Assembly: GCF_000499845.2 (NCBI RefSeq)
Contig: NC_023749.2
Span: forward strand, 46,446,108-46,510,107
Direction: 5' to 3'
Source of the DNA: Phaseolus vulgaris
Taxonomy: Eukaryota; Streptophyta; Magnoliopsida; Fabales; Fabaceae
DNA: 64,000 bases
Shown here one piece after another: positions 11,041 through 22,926 of this stretch. The notes under the pieces were generated by a model. That model worked only from the letters and a program-made list of their open reading frames with translations, was not told where the DNA came from and ran no database searches. The position numbers and the translations under genes were made by a program. The first letter of the stretch is position 1. Every line of letters begins with the position of its first letter.

Positions 11041-11622
11041 TTGCAAAAGATAAAACATAGAGATATTGAAACAAAAAGAATATTCTGGGTTCATCTAAAA
11101 TGTAATGCATCAGATCTGGTATAGCAAGCTATATGAACCAGTCTTAGATTAATGAACGTAACACATAGTGTAGTTGGTATAGCAAGCTATATGAACCAAG
11201 ACACTTAGTATGTGTTAGAGGTTTATCAATCACAATACACCCCCACGTTACTTGTTGTTATCGCTGTGTTGCGCTACTAGGCCATGTGCGTGCCCGGTAT
11301 TCATGAGTGCTATAGAGATTTTGCCAAGATCTCATGCAAGCGGCCCCACTTGACACTCATATAGGTGATTTCATCAAGTGTATGCTGCAAATTATACACC
11401 ACCCATAAGGGATATGAAAATCATTAAAACTTTGTAAATCATTAAAACTCTTTTATCTCTGAATTTTAACCACAAAGTTTATCCTCTCGATTATGCAGTA
11501 TCTAGCACTTTCACACACAGCATAGGAATGGACAAAATTGATTTAAAATTCAATATTAGTGCTAGCAGAACTAACAAGTGACTTGTTTTTACCCATATGA
11601 ACCTTATTCATGGGATCTCCAA
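11041..11622 (-). other. Copia 3' untranslated interior
   Basis: Lies between the polyprotein stop at 11623 and the polypurine tract. It contains two near-identical phrases, GGTATAGCAAGCTATATGAACCA (about 11119 and 11178), each holding the palindrome-like TAGCAAGCTA. No ORF is seen. Confidence 0.6.
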
Positions 11623-14600
11623 TCACAAAGGTTGGGTTTCCATCACTTGTTTGTTTGCAAGTGGCTTAAGTCCGATTCCCCTCGATGTTTCTAAAATCAT
11701 TTTTCTCCCTAGGGATTTTGTCAGAGGATCCGCCAGATTCCGTTCTGACTTGACATAGTCAATAGAAATCGTTCCACTCTTTAATAGTTGTTTCACCAAA
11801 TTGTGTCTTAATTGTATATGTCTATTCTTTCCATTATAGCTCTTATTTTTAGCTATAGCTATTGCCGATTGGCAATCACAATGCATTGATACAGATAGGG
11901 TTGGTTTCATTCCTAAAGGAATGTTTGCTAAGAAGTTTTTCAACCACTCAGCTTCACTACCAGCCATTTCTAGATCAACAAACTCAGATTCCATTGTTGA
12001 TCTTGCAATAATAGTTTGCCTAGCTGATCTCCATGTAACTGCACCACCCCCAAGTGTAAATACATAATCACTAGTGGATTTTGTCTCATCTGAATCAGAG
12101 ATCCAGTTAGCATCACTGTACCCTTCTAGCACAGCGGGAAATCCACTATATTCAATGGCATAATCCATTGTACCTCTCAAGTATTTCATGAGTCTCGCAA
12201 GTGCTTTCCAATGATCCTAACTAGGACATTGAGTGTATCTACTCAATCTACCTACTGCATAAGCAATATTTGGTCTAGAAAAGCTCCTTAAATGCAATAA
12301 GCTCCCAATTATCTGGGCATACTGAGTTTGAGAAATAGATTCTCCTCTGTTCTTCTTTAATTTAGAGTTAGCATCATAAGGAGTACTCGCTGACTTAAAG
12401 TCGTAGTAACCAAACTTCTTTAGAAGTTTCTCAGTGTATTTTTCTTGGGATAGTAATATACTATCTCCCTTCCTTATGATTTTAACTCCTAGAATGACAC
12501 TTCCTTCACCCATGTCTTTCATCTCAAACTTAGATCCAAGAAACAATTTTGTTTTAAAAACTATATCATTGCATGTACCAAAAATTAGCATGTCATCCAC
12601 ATACAAACATATAATGACATATTCATCATTTTCAGATCTAGAATACACACATTTATCAACATCATTGGTAGAAAAACCTTCACAAAGTAAAACATTATCA
12701 AGTTTTTCATGCCATTGTTTTGGTGCTTGTTTCAAACCATACACAGATTTTAAAAGTTTGCATACCTTATCCTTTTGACCTGGAACTTCACATCCTTCGG
12801 GTTGAGTCATATAAATTTTCTCTTCTAATTCACCATTCAGAAAAGCTGTTTTAACATCCATTTGGTGAATTACTAACTTATGGACAGATGCTAAGGCTAG
12901 CAACACACGGATAGAGGAAATCCTAGTAACAGGTGCAAAAGTATCAAAGTAATCTATGTTATGTTTTTGAGTAAAACCTTTAGCCATTAATCTTGCCTTA
13001 TATTTCTCTATGGATCCATCAGGATGGTACTTCTTCTTAAAGATCCACTTACAACTAATGGGTTTTGCTCCTTTAGGCAGATCTACTAAGGTCCACGTAT
13101 TATTTTTCTTAATTGAATCAAGCTCAGTTTTAATGGCCTTATCCCAATGTTTAGCATCAGGAGCACTAATAGCTTCTACAAAACTTATTGGATCATTCTC
13201 AACTAGATAAGTATAAAAGTCATCTCCAAAAGATGTTTCCTTTCTCTGTCTTTTACTTCTTCTAATATCCTCACTCAAGGTATCACTAGCACTATCTATA
13301 GGTTGTTTAGATGTACCACTACTCTTTAGAGGAAATATGTGTTCAAAGAACTCAGCGTTTTCCGTTTCTACTATAGTGTTACGTTCAATTATATCACTAT
13401 TAAGAACTAGAAACCTATAGGCAGCACTATGTTCTGCATATCCTAAGAACATACAATCAGATGTTTTAGAGCCTATTTTTCTTTTCTTAGGATCAGGTAA
13501 CATCACTTTAGCTAAATTCCCCCACACTCTTAGGTATTTCAAATTAGGTTGATAACCTTTCCACAACTCATAGGGTGTTTTACCAGTTTTCCTATGTGGT
13601 ATCCTATTTTGTAAAAAACACGTAGTAAGCAGAGATTCACCCCATAAATTATCAGGAGCATTAGAACTAATAAGCATGGCATTCATCATTTCTTTAAGAG
13701 TCCTATTTTTCCTTTCAGCTACTCCATTAGACTCAGGTGAATATGGTAGGGTTACTTCATGAATAATACCTTCTTTTACACAATAGTCATTAAATAAAAC
13801 ATATTCACCACCTCTATCTGATCTAATTCTCTTAATTTTCTTATTAAGTTGATTTTCTACTTCCGCTTTATAAGTTAAAAACATGTCAAAAGCTTCATCC
13901 TTATGTTTAATTAAATACACTTTGGTGTATCTAGAAAAATCATCTATAAAGGTTACAAAATAATTTTTACCACCTCTAGACATGGTTTGTTTTAAATCAG
14001 CAAGGTCGGTATGAATTAAACCAAGAATTTCAGTTTGACGTTCTACAGAGTGACATGTTTTCTTCGTTATTTTAGATTCTACGCATACATCACATTTACT
14101 ACTTTGTTTGTCATGCATGTTGATTAATCCTAGTCGTTGCAATTTTATAACATACGAAGAATTCACATGTCCTAATCTAGCATGCCATATATCATACGAG
14201 TCAACAATATAAGCAGAAGATTTAGATTCATTCATAATTTCAGAAATGTTTAATACCAAAAGGCCTTGATCACAATATCCCTTTCCCACAAAAACATTGT
14301 TTTTTGTCATAACAATCTTGTCAGATTCAAATGACACTTTAACCCCAACTTTGCTTAGTAATGCCACAGAGACCAAATTAACTCTAATTGATGGCGCATG
14401 TAGCACATCATTCAAAGCTAGAGTTTTACTAGATGTGAGCTTCAGAAGAACTTTTCCTTTTCCTAGGACAGGAGTTGTCCTGGAGTCACCGAGATATACT
14501 TGTTCTTCTCCATCCCCCACACTTGTGTAGGAGGTGAACACATCTCTGTTTGCACAGATGTGTCTGGTAGCCCCAGAGTCTACCACCCATTTGCTCACAT

Positions 14601-15552
14601 TTGTCACAAGGTTTACTTGTGAAACGACTGCCACAATAGTATTTTCCCCTTCGGCTAGATTTGCCTTAGGAGGATAGTCGTTTTTAGCCCTATGTCTGCA
14701 CTGAGGTGCATGATGACCTGGCTTTCCACATACAAAGCAATTACCTTTTTTCTTGAAAGTGGGGTTAGTTCCACTAGGACGAGAGAATTTATTATTAGGT
14801 TTCTTTTTGTGATCAAATTTTTTCTCGTACCTTTTTGGAGCTGGTTTGTCTTCTATCACGTTTGCTTTGGCAGACAAAGCTTTGGCCTTTGCAGCAGCGC
14901 ACTCCTTCCTGTTTGTGTCTTCAATGATGATGTGGGTGATCAAATCTGATAGAGACATTTGTTTCTGTCTGTGCTTCAGTTGTTGTTTGTAATCCGTCCA
15001 AGACTGCGGAAGCTTTTCGATCAAGAGTTCGGACACGAATTCATCTGGCAATTTTATGCTTTCAGTTTTGATATCTTCAATCAGCTTGTGATATTCGTTT
15101 ATTTGGATTTTGATGTCTTTGCCTTCGATCATCTCCCAGCGGTAGTATTTTGCAATTACGAACCTTTGTCTGACGATGTCTTCGGCAGTATATTTGAGGA
15201 TAAGAGAATCCCAAATATCTTTCGCATTCTTATAAGAAGCATAAACATCGAACAGATCGTTAGATAACACACTAAGTAAAGTGTGACAACATACCTTATT
15301 CGCATGGATCCAGTCGTCAACTTATTTCGCAGCCGTGGTTGAGTCGGGTTTGGCATTTGTAAGTGCATGAGCAACTCCGTACATGTCCAATAGGGTGGAC
15401 ACGCGTTCTTGCCAACGTCGGAAGTTCTGACCGGTGAAGACTTCAATTTTGGAGACGTCCGGAAAAGGTTTCGCAAAAATGGTTTGCGTTGCGGAAGCAA
15501 CATTTGATGTTCCCGTAGCGGTGTTGTCGTTGTTGTTCGGATTTTCAGCCAT
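11623..15552 (-). pseudogene. Copia gag-pol polyprotein with two in-frame stops
   Basis: One reading frame runs from ATG 15550-15552 to the stop at 11623, about 1,310 codons, the usual size for Ty1/copia. Domains in order: gag (UBN2-type, 'WDSLILKYTAEDIVRQRF'), zinc knuckle 'CFVCGKPGHHAPQC', protease 'VVDSGATRHI', integrase with the pre-integrase 'WHARLGH' and 'SDRGGEY...NGVAERKNRTL', reverse transcriptase with 'CLYVDDML', and RNase H with 'ARSTMESEF'. It is interrupted at 15322 (TAA) and 12217 (TAG), each in frame with the next segment and each explicable as C-to-T at a Gln codon. The first part (15552-15325) is the gag N-terminus. The element probably died recently and may still be mobilised in trans. 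Confidence 0.93.
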
Positions 15553-15639
15553 AAGTCCTTACGATTGTAGTAAATTAGGCTTTAAAACGAACAAAAGATT
15601 TCCCTGAGGCGTGAGTAATCACTGTCCGTAAGGACTTAT
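15551..15639 (-). promoter_or_regulatory. Primer-binding region folded onto U5 (13-bp perfect inverted repeat)
   Basis: The 13 bases ATAAGTCCTTACG at 15551-15563 lie two bases inside the 5' LTR, where the primer-binding site should be. They are perfectly complementary to 15627-15639 (CGTAAGGACTTAT) in the U5 part of the LTR, 63 bases away. I do not see the usual initiator-Met primer site (TGGTATCAGAGC). The gag ATG (15550-15552) overlaps the edge of the stem. This suggests self-priming or a U5-leader stem; it could also match an internal part of some tRNA that I do not recognise. Confidence 0.6.
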
Positions 15640-16188
15640 CCGCGGTGTATTGCGTAAGTCCCCCAGGATACAACAGGAACTTCCCGGTAATTTCCGAGGA
15701 TCAGAACTAGCAAGTTTCTCTTTAAAAGAGTAATATCAAATAGAACCCAGAAATATTATAATATTAAAATAAAGAGGAGAGAGAAAGTGAAAAATGGAAA
15801 TTGGGAAAAGGAGAAGATGGTGATCGGAGGAAGAAGATGAAGAGGTGTGTGGGAGAGATGCGATTTCTGAATGAGGGAAACCCTTGCTTATATAGGGAAA
15901 ATGGTAGCAGCCCAAACGGCCACAACCCACGTTCCAGCAGCCATTGGTGGCGCGATTTCAGGTTCCAACGGCACCACTTCTTCAACCTCCGAAAATCCAG
16001 CAAAGCAGGGGCGGAACGACTTCTCCACTGCAGCAACGATTCCGAAAGACCAGGTGAAGCAGAACGTGCACTTGCAACGGTAACATTTCAGTTTTGGATT
16101 TCGCAACAAAAATCTCAATGCGTTTGATTTTAGGGTTTTCTCGCATGCCTTGTTTTTATTTGCAATACCGGAGCTTCGTTTTACAACA
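15566..16188 (-). repeat. Copia 5' LTR
   Basis: Same length and ends as the 3' LTR. The TATA box is at 15888-15894, and the U5 segment holding the complement of the primer region lies at 15627-15639. The right border CA is followed directly by the CTTTG duplication. Confidence 0.95.
15888..15894 (-). promoter_or_regulatory. Copia LTR TATA box
   Basis: The minus strand reads CCCTATATAAGCAAGGG inside the 5' LTR, about 320 bases before gag, a strong plant TATA context. The same sequence is in the other LTR at 10728-10734. Transcription would start near 15860. Confidence 0.6.
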
Positions 16189-16193
16189 CTTTG

Positions 16194-16950
16194 TCGCTTG
16201 TTCTACATTGACAACCATCATCTTAGTGCCAACTACAACATCTAGAAGCATTTTTGTGTTAGATATGAGGCCATTATGAAAGATGTTTAATTGTGCAATA
16301 TCTTCAAACTCATGATTTGGACATTTTCTCAGCATCGCTTTAAACCTTTCTCATGCTTCACAAAAGGCTTCATCTGATCCTTGTCTAAACATAGAAATAT
16401 CAGACTTTGCTTTGATGTAGCGGGATAGTGGAAAAATCTCTGTAAAACTTTCTCCTGTACATCTTTCCAACTAGTGAGGCTCTGATTCATATGGGATTTG
16501 AGTCATTCCTTCGCTTTTCCTACCAATGAAAAAGGAAACAAACGCAAATAAGCATATTTTATATCACCTGATTGAAACCCCATTATCTCCACTCATAAAA
16601 TGTAGACAAATGTGTATACAAATCCTCATGGTCCATTACTATAAATTGATGAGTACTGATCAAACTGAGGAATGCAGGTTTCATCTCCAAGGCCTTAGTG
16701 GTACCAGGTATTGCAATACTAGAAAAATGCCTTGGCCCCTAGTACATAGCATAATCTCCAAGTCTTCTTCTAAGTTGTAGTGGTTGTGCTTCAGACATGT
16801 TGCTTTCTTCCTGAATAGTTTCAATGTGAAGGGTAGAAGTGATTGATGATTCTTCTCTAATTTCTCCTTGCTATGCTTTTCTCTTTTTAACCCTGTTCTT
16901 CTGAGCTATGTTTTCAATTTCCGTTTCAAATTGCAATTGATCCTTAGAAA
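16194..16950 (-). pseudogene. Ty3/gypsy gag fragment, copy B part 2
   Basis: Resumes gag copy B after the copia element and matches 1002-1385. It then extends past the end of copy A (16590-16950) into the gag N-terminal region, with text consistent with gag but many frame breaks. Reads leftward. Confidence 0.65.
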
Positions 16951-17125
16951 CATGTCCTTTTAATATTATATATAAAACAACTCACCCAAAGATTAGAATA
17001 AGGAATAACTAGCAATAAAAATAATAAATATTTATAAAATAAGAAAATTTAAAAAAATATGAAATAAAAATTAAAACACTAAAAAATATGTTTAGGAATT
17101 TGTACTTTCAAATTTTAACAAAATT

Positions 17126-17260
17126 TTTCATCGGCTACGACGTCAAAAACTGGATTACTTAATTTTGACAAACGTATCGAGTCCGAAGTAATAAATGGTC
17201 CCTAAGGACGGATATTGAACCCATAAGAGCTTCTTCTTATTTAACCCTGTAATTATAATT
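17126..17260 (-). mobile_element. Degenerate primer-binding site and LTR start of the gypsy remnant
   Basis: TTTCATCGGCTACGACGTCA (17126-17145) resembles a decayed copy of the complement of the tRNA-Asp-type primer site seen intact-like at 63379-63396 (TCCCCGGCAACGACGCCA). Next comes sequence with AAGTAATAAA and CTAAGGACGGATATTGAACC, which recurs at 34250-34300 and looks like the inner edge of a gypsy-type LTR. It therefore fits as the upstream end of the minus-strand gag copy B. Confidence 0.45.
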
Positions 17261-17469
17261 TATTTTTATGTATAATTATATTTTAAATATACTATAATAA
17301 TTTATATCATTGCAGAGAAAAAATAACTATAATAATTTATATATGATGCAAAGTTATTTTTAACAATTTGATATTTTTAAATATTAAAATTTATTTTATA
17401 AATATAGATAAAATTGTATAAAAAAATAAAACTACAAGAAAAAATAATTTTAGTATAAGTTTATATTTT

Positions 17470-19080
17470 TATATAAGTAATGATTAAATTTCCATTAAGT
17501 CAATTCCCCAACCACATCATCTGTTGGAAACGTGCCTCAAAGCGTTTTTAAATCCTAAGAAAAGTCAATATTTATCAACTGAGACTTTTAAATCTTTGTT
17601 AAAAATCTCCATAAAATACTAAGTTTCTGAATAACATACTATAAATTTCAAAATCTTCATAAGATATCAGAACTCCACACAACCTTCATAAAATATAATA
17701 TAAGATGATATTGATTTTAAAACCTTCATAGAATATAATGGATTTCAAAACTTATGTTGTAACAACATATAAAGCCAATCATATCAAATTCTGAAACACA
17801 GACAAACACAAAACTTATTAATAATTTACGTTATTAATTATTATAATATATTAAATATTATGAATATTATTAAATAATAGAAATTAGGGTGACAAATCTT
17901 TGCCAAATAAAAGTATAGACCTTATAGGTCATCTAGGCAACTTCCATGTATAACCTTTGGGAAAGACTAAGGGTGACAAGTCTTTGCCAAATAAAAGTAA
18001 TTATTCATAATTTCTCAGTAACTTCCATATATAACCTTTGGCAAAGACTAAGGGTGACAAGTCTTGCCAAATATAAATAATTACTCATAATTTCTCAGTA
18101 GTTGTTACTTCTTAATTATAAGTCCTTGAACCTCAGAACACGTATATGGTTACATATAAAATATAAAATTGTACTATTTGTATAAAGGTATTTAAATATA
18201 TAATAGTATGATATTTAAACTTGTAATTATAATTTTTTTATGTATAGTTATATTTTAAATATACTATAATAATTTATATATGATGCAATTATTTTTAACA
18301 ATCTGATATTTTTAAATATTTAAATTTATTTTATAAATATAGATAAAACGGTAAACAAAAGGATATAAACTACAATAAAAAATATTTTAACGGAGATTTA
18401 TTTTTATCTAAATAATAATTAAAATTTCTATTAAATTATTTATATGATATGTAGATTCTCCAAACAAACTATTTTTAAATTTCAAGAAAAATCAATATTT
18501 AACAAAAAAAGATTTTTAAATCCTTGTTAATTATCATAAATTTAAAAACCTCCATAAGTATTATTAGTTTCAGGACTTCATATAACTATTATAAATTTCA
18601 AAATCTTCAATAAAATATCATGAATATCATAACCTCCATACAATTATCGTAAAATATAAGATTATATAGATTTTAAAACTATTATAAAATATAATGGATT
18701 TGAAAAGTTTCGATGTACCAACATATATAAAACTAATCATAAAATTCTGAAATACCCACAATCATAAAACCAAAACTTATTAATAATTTACTTTGTTAAT
18801 TAAATTAAATTAAATGTAATAGTACTTTAGAAGCTTCATAATATGCTATGAATTTCAGAAATCTTCACAAAATACCATGAATATTAGAATCTCCATAAAA
18901 CTTTCATAGAATAAAAAACGATATTAAATTTTAAAATTTTCATAAATATAATAGATTTTAAAACCTCCGTTGTACCAACTTATAAGTTTATAAAATTAAA
19001 TTCTGAAACACTGACAAGCACAAAACAAAAACTTACTAATAATTTACTTTATTAATTAAATTAAATTTAATCGTACTTAC
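17470..19080. repeat. Three diverged ~250-bp direct repeats
   Basis: Blocks near 17600-17840, 18540-18800 and 18830-19070 share the order CTCCATAAA..., ATAAATTTCAAAATCTTC, ATAATGGATTT, TGTACCAACATATA, AAATTCTGAAACAC, CAAAACTTATTAATAATTTA. Identity is imperfect, with many small indels. There is no coding potential. They form part of the AT-rich upstream region of the ankyrin units. Confidence 0.6.
17885..18130. repeat. ~100-bp direct repeats with AAGGGTGACAAGTCTTTGCC
   Basis: The phrase AGGGTGACAAGTCTTTGCCA occurs at about 17887, 17970 and 18050, each followed by CAACTTCCATGTATAACCTT-type sequence, and again in a changed form at 19430-19510. The following piece (TTCTTAATTATAAGTCCTTGAAC) opens the upstream block that recurs at 19520, 21040, 25605, 34450 and 39320. 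Confidence 0.6.
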
Positions 19081-20139
19081 ATTTTAACACATACTCAAGT
19101 AACTAATTATTGTGAATCTCTAGTTTATTTTTCTTTGTTCCATTTTGGCATCAAGCTTTTTTTATGACCTCTTGAGATTGCCTCTACAATTTTGGCAGTA
19201 AAACTATAATTTTTTTGCTTGTATAACTATACTCCCAAGTTAAACAAGGAGAGAACAAGAACAACTCCAGAAGTGAAACATATATAATTATATATGCATT
19301 CACAAATGTAAAAATAAAACTAAGGTTATTCAATTCAATATTTATTCACTTAGTGCACTTACTATATCTTTATTAATAAAACCCTAAGAAAAATCACATT
19401 AAATAATAGACAACTTATAGGTCATCTAAGCAACTTCAAGGTATAACCTTGGGTGGAACAAAGACTAAGGGTGCTAAGTCTTTCCAAATATAAATAATTA
19501 TTCATAGTTTTTTCAGTTGTTGTTTCTTAATTGTAAGTCCTTGAACTTCGGAACACGCATATATATGGTTACATATTAAATTGTACTATTTGAATAAATG
19601 TATTTAAGTATATAAATAATGTTCTATTTAAACTTGTAAATATTTTGATGAGTATTTATATCTTAAATATATTATAATAATTTATGTATGAGGCAAAGTT
19701 ATTTTTAACAATTTTAAATGTAGATAAAAAAAAGTAGATAAAAAAGATTTAAGGGTGAATAATAATTTTTAAACACCCTCGTTGAATTTATTTATTTTTA
19801 AATACTTCGCTGAAAATAACTTTTAAAGCATTTTCCCCCAACATAATTATTATATGTACATTTACACTAAACTACAACATCCTCTTGTTTACATCTATCG
19901 ACAATTAATTTGAAATATAACAAAAGAGTAAAATAAATGAAAAGTATTATTTATCATTTTCTTATCACTTAATCCAAGGCTGAATTCTCAAAACTGAGCG
20001 CGACTGAACAATTATCAAAACGGCATCCTTTTCGGGGAAAATATGCTATTGAATCCTTCTTTATTTTTATTTTCTATAGTTTTCTTTTATTTTTTTTAGT
20101 TTTATTTCTAGTGTTCTAGACTTAATTGTTGAGTATTAT
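19081..20139. other. AT-rich intergenic region, no gene seen
   Basis: Contains one more copy of the unit upstream block (19420-19700) and otherwise unique AT-rich sequence. I find no ORF of interest. Confidence 0.5.
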
Positions 20140-21480
20140 ATAAAGGTTTTGTCTCCAGAAAACTCAAAAGATATTTAAAAGACTAATTCTTTAAAAAAAA
20201 AAAATTCTCACTAAGTCTCACATACGTAAAATGTAAGTGGTGTGAATTTTTTTCTGAAATAATGAAGACTCTTTTATAGAAGATTAACAGAAACAACTTT
20301 TATCAAATAAGTCCAGTTAAGTAAAATCAACCTCTTAACAAATTAAAATAATCTGATGATTTCACTTAAAAAAATATAATATAGATTAAAACTGAGTTTT
20401 CTCAAAATAGAAAATATTCAAACTAAAAACATTTCTTATGTTACATATTAAAACATGATTTTTCAGTATATAAAACATATTTTAGAAAAATCAAAATTTT
20501 GTTAAATATTTTTAATAAATTAATTTAAAAGATAACAAATTAAAAACCTCTAATTTTCCAAAAATTAAACTAAAACTAATTAAAAAAAAATTTAACCAGT
20601 TAAAAAATATTTATTTTTTGGATTCATCATTATTTATTAAGATAAAAGATAAATTAAGACACACGAAATAAAAACTAAATTAAACACATTAAGGCAACAA
20701 GTATGAGAAAGAAAACATATAGATTAAGATAGTGCATGTATTACTAGTAAAAGTAACATTCCACATAGATAAAATGGTACCAACAGCCCAAACAACAATG
20801 GGAGGATGCTACGTACCATATTACCAACAACAAACACAAGATATAAGCAAATTCAAAGAGCAAAACTTAAGACCTCCTATGTGAAGATGGTGTAATTTGT
20901 TAGAGAGTTGTTTTCCACCTCTTGAGCAAGAAAAATGGCATTGAATAGCTCAGCCTCAAAACCAGAAACCTGCATCTGTGTTACGTGTATGCACAGCGTC
21001 ATTCTGCTACATGTTCTAATAATTTCTCAGTTCTTGTTCCCTAATTGTTCGTCCTTGAACTTCAGAACACGCATATGGTTAGATATAACATTGTACTATT
21101 TGAATAAATGTATAAATAGTATTATACTTAAACCTGTAATTATAAATATTTTGATGTATATGCTCTGTAGATAAAACGTATATATACCCCTTGAACAAGG
21201 ATTAGGGTTTGAACCAACCTGGAAAATCCTTGGCGAAACACTCAATGATGAAAAGGGTGTGTGGGTTGAGAGATGGAAACTTCCTTATCGTAATTTTCGG
21301 AAGTTTAGCTCTTCATTCACATTATTATTTCAACTCTTTTCAATGCCTGTTGGTTGTTGAGCACTCACAGGCTACCCAATGGAAAAACATGGCTGCTTCT
21401 TTTCTTCTTTTCGTTACGCCTTTTGATGTCAACACACCCCCGGGTTGCTTAGTTATATTTTAAATATACTATAATCATTT
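20140..21480 (+). repeat. Ankyrin-unit upstream region, unit I
   Basis: Repeats at 24615-26040 in the same order: CCAGAAAACTCAAA..., GGTACCAACAGCCCAAACAA, GAGTTGTTTTCCACCTCTT, a small ORF beginning 'MALNSSASKP' (20935 and 25496), ACTTCAGAACACGCATATGG, CGTATATATACCCCTTGAAC, GGTTTGAACCAACCTGGAA. Partial copies start at 34390 and 38455. The 'MALNSSASKP' reading frame is kept in only two units and diverges afterwards; it could be a relic exon or chance. The TATATA before a conserved block suggests an old promoter. Confidence 0.6.
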
Positions 21481-22131
21481 ATATTATGATGCTATTTTAA
21501 CTTTAACAATTTTATATTTTAAAATATTAAAATTTATTTTATAGATAAAAAAAAGTAGACCAAAAAGATATAAGGGTGAATAATAACTTTTAAAGCATTT
21601 TCGTCCAATATAGTTATTATATGTACATTTACACAATATATTAATAAAATAAATGATAGGTAAATAATATAAAAAATAAGATGAAATTAACATAAGATAA
21701 CAATTCTACAATATTACGGATTAAACTACAACATCCTTTTATTTAACATTTAAACTACACCTAAAAGACCAATCAAATATTTTTTAGTTCTTATATTTAT
21801 GTTTTAAAAGAACAGTAACATCTATAGACAATTAGTTTGAATTTAAAACAAAAAAATCAAACTAATAAAAGATATTTATTATTCTCTTACCACCAAACAA
21901 GAACAGAAAAAAAACATTTTTAACTATTCATAAATTTGTAATTATAAATATTTTGATATAAATACTCCCTGATAAAAAAACGTATACCTCTCGAACAAGG
22001 ATTACAGCTTTAACCAGCATGGAAAGCCTTGCTGACACATTAATTGACGAAAAGGGCGTGGTTGAGACAAGGAAACTTTCTCAAAGCTAACACACCCATG
22101 GAAGAAAAGGGTGTGGTTTCATAGAAGTATA
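21481..22131 (+). repeat. Ankyrin-unit middle region, unit I
   Basis: AT-rich sequence with the shared phrases ATATACTATAATCATTTATA, CATTTTCGTCCAA and TTTAACATTTAAA. A second partial block at 21945-22130 (CGTATACCTCTCGAACAAGG, AACCAGCATGGAAAGCCTTG) matches 39300-39620. No gene is seen. Confidence 0.5.
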
Positions 22132-22568
22132 GTTTATTTATCACAAACACTCATATGATACGGACACGGACACGAAGTTATCAATAATTTTTAAAATGTA
22201 GGATAAAGAGATATATATTATATAATTATAAATTATATAAATAGACAATAAATATTTATGTACATAAGTATGTTTCAGTTTTTTTTAGAGCAGAAAGATG
22301 TTTTTCATAGTGGTTCAAAAGAATTTGTTCCTTATTTTTATAATCATACTAAAAATTTATACAATAAGTTTGAATATTTAAAAAATTAAAGTATTTTTCC
22401 TTTTTAAAATTGTATTAAAACGTGTTAAAATTGTTAGAAATCCAAAAAATATTTTTTGAATTTAACACTTCACCGATATGTGTCTTACGAGTGTCATATG
22501 AGTGCCGGTGTCGGATATGTTTATCTGACACGGACACACCATTTAAAAGAAGTGTCCGAGCCTCATAG
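22132..22568. mobile_element. 437-bp inserted repeat with AGTATA duplication
   Basis: AGTATA flanks the insert at 22126-22131 and 22569-22574, while the matching unit at 39625-39632 has one AGTATA without the insert. The ends carry related GGACACGGACACG / GTGTCCGAGCCTCATAG and ACTCATATGA phrases in inverted arrangement, so it is probably a non-autonomous DNA transposon. The family is not identified. A 60-codon ORF over the right half is probably chance. Confidence 0.65.
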
Positions 22569-22926
22569 AGTATAACCTTCTTAATTTTATTTAACATTTA
22601 AAATACACTTCATTAAAAGATTAAATTAAATATTATTTAATACTTAGATTTATGCTTTTGAAAAACAGTAGCATCTGTAGATAATAATTAGTTTGAATTA
22701 AAACAAAAAGTGTCAAATTAATAAAAGGTATTTATTATTTTCTTATCCTATAAAAAGGAAAAAAAAGGAGGTTTTTTTTTTCTTTGAATATCAACTTGTT
22801 ACCTTGTATATTAAGATTGAAGCTCAAATGGATTCCAACATAGTCTTCCATAACTAGTTATTGGAAACTGACAACACACAACACTTACAAAACCAAGAAA
22901 CACCTAAAGAAGTGAAGAGTGTCATG

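Larger units (their letters stand above)
10406..16188 (-). mobile_element. Ty1/copia LTR retrotransposon, nearly complete
   Basis: Two 623-bp LTRs (10406-11028 and 15566-16188), each TGTAGTAAATTAGG...TTTTACAACA, bracket a 4.5-kb interior. A 5-bp CTTTG duplication flanks the element (10401-10405 and 16189-16193), and copy A has a single CTTTG at 997-1001 in the same context. Transcription is leftward: the polypurine tract abuts 10406-11028 and gag starts just inside 15566-16188. The LTRs differ at 8 sites, all transitions, indicating a recent insertion (about 0.5 million years if one assumes 1.3e-8 substitutions per site per year). The polyprotein has two in-frame nonsense codons but no frameshift that I could detect. 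Confidence 0.95.

Noticed and set aside
12434..12778. Plus-strand ORFs across the copia polyprotein (also 13010, 14297, 14692, 14959)
   Set aside because: All are antisense shadows of the gag-pol frame.
15871..16083. 70-codon plus-strand ORF present in both copia LTRs (also 10711-10923)
   Set aside because: It lies antisense to the element, inside LTRs that are nearly identical by origin, and shows no known domain; presence in both LTRs says nothing about selection.
21209..21463. ORF beginning 'MNQPGKSLAKHSMM', with relatives at 34635 and 38547
   Set aside because: The frames differ between units and are broken in unit II; the conservation is at DNA level across the duplicated upstream region.
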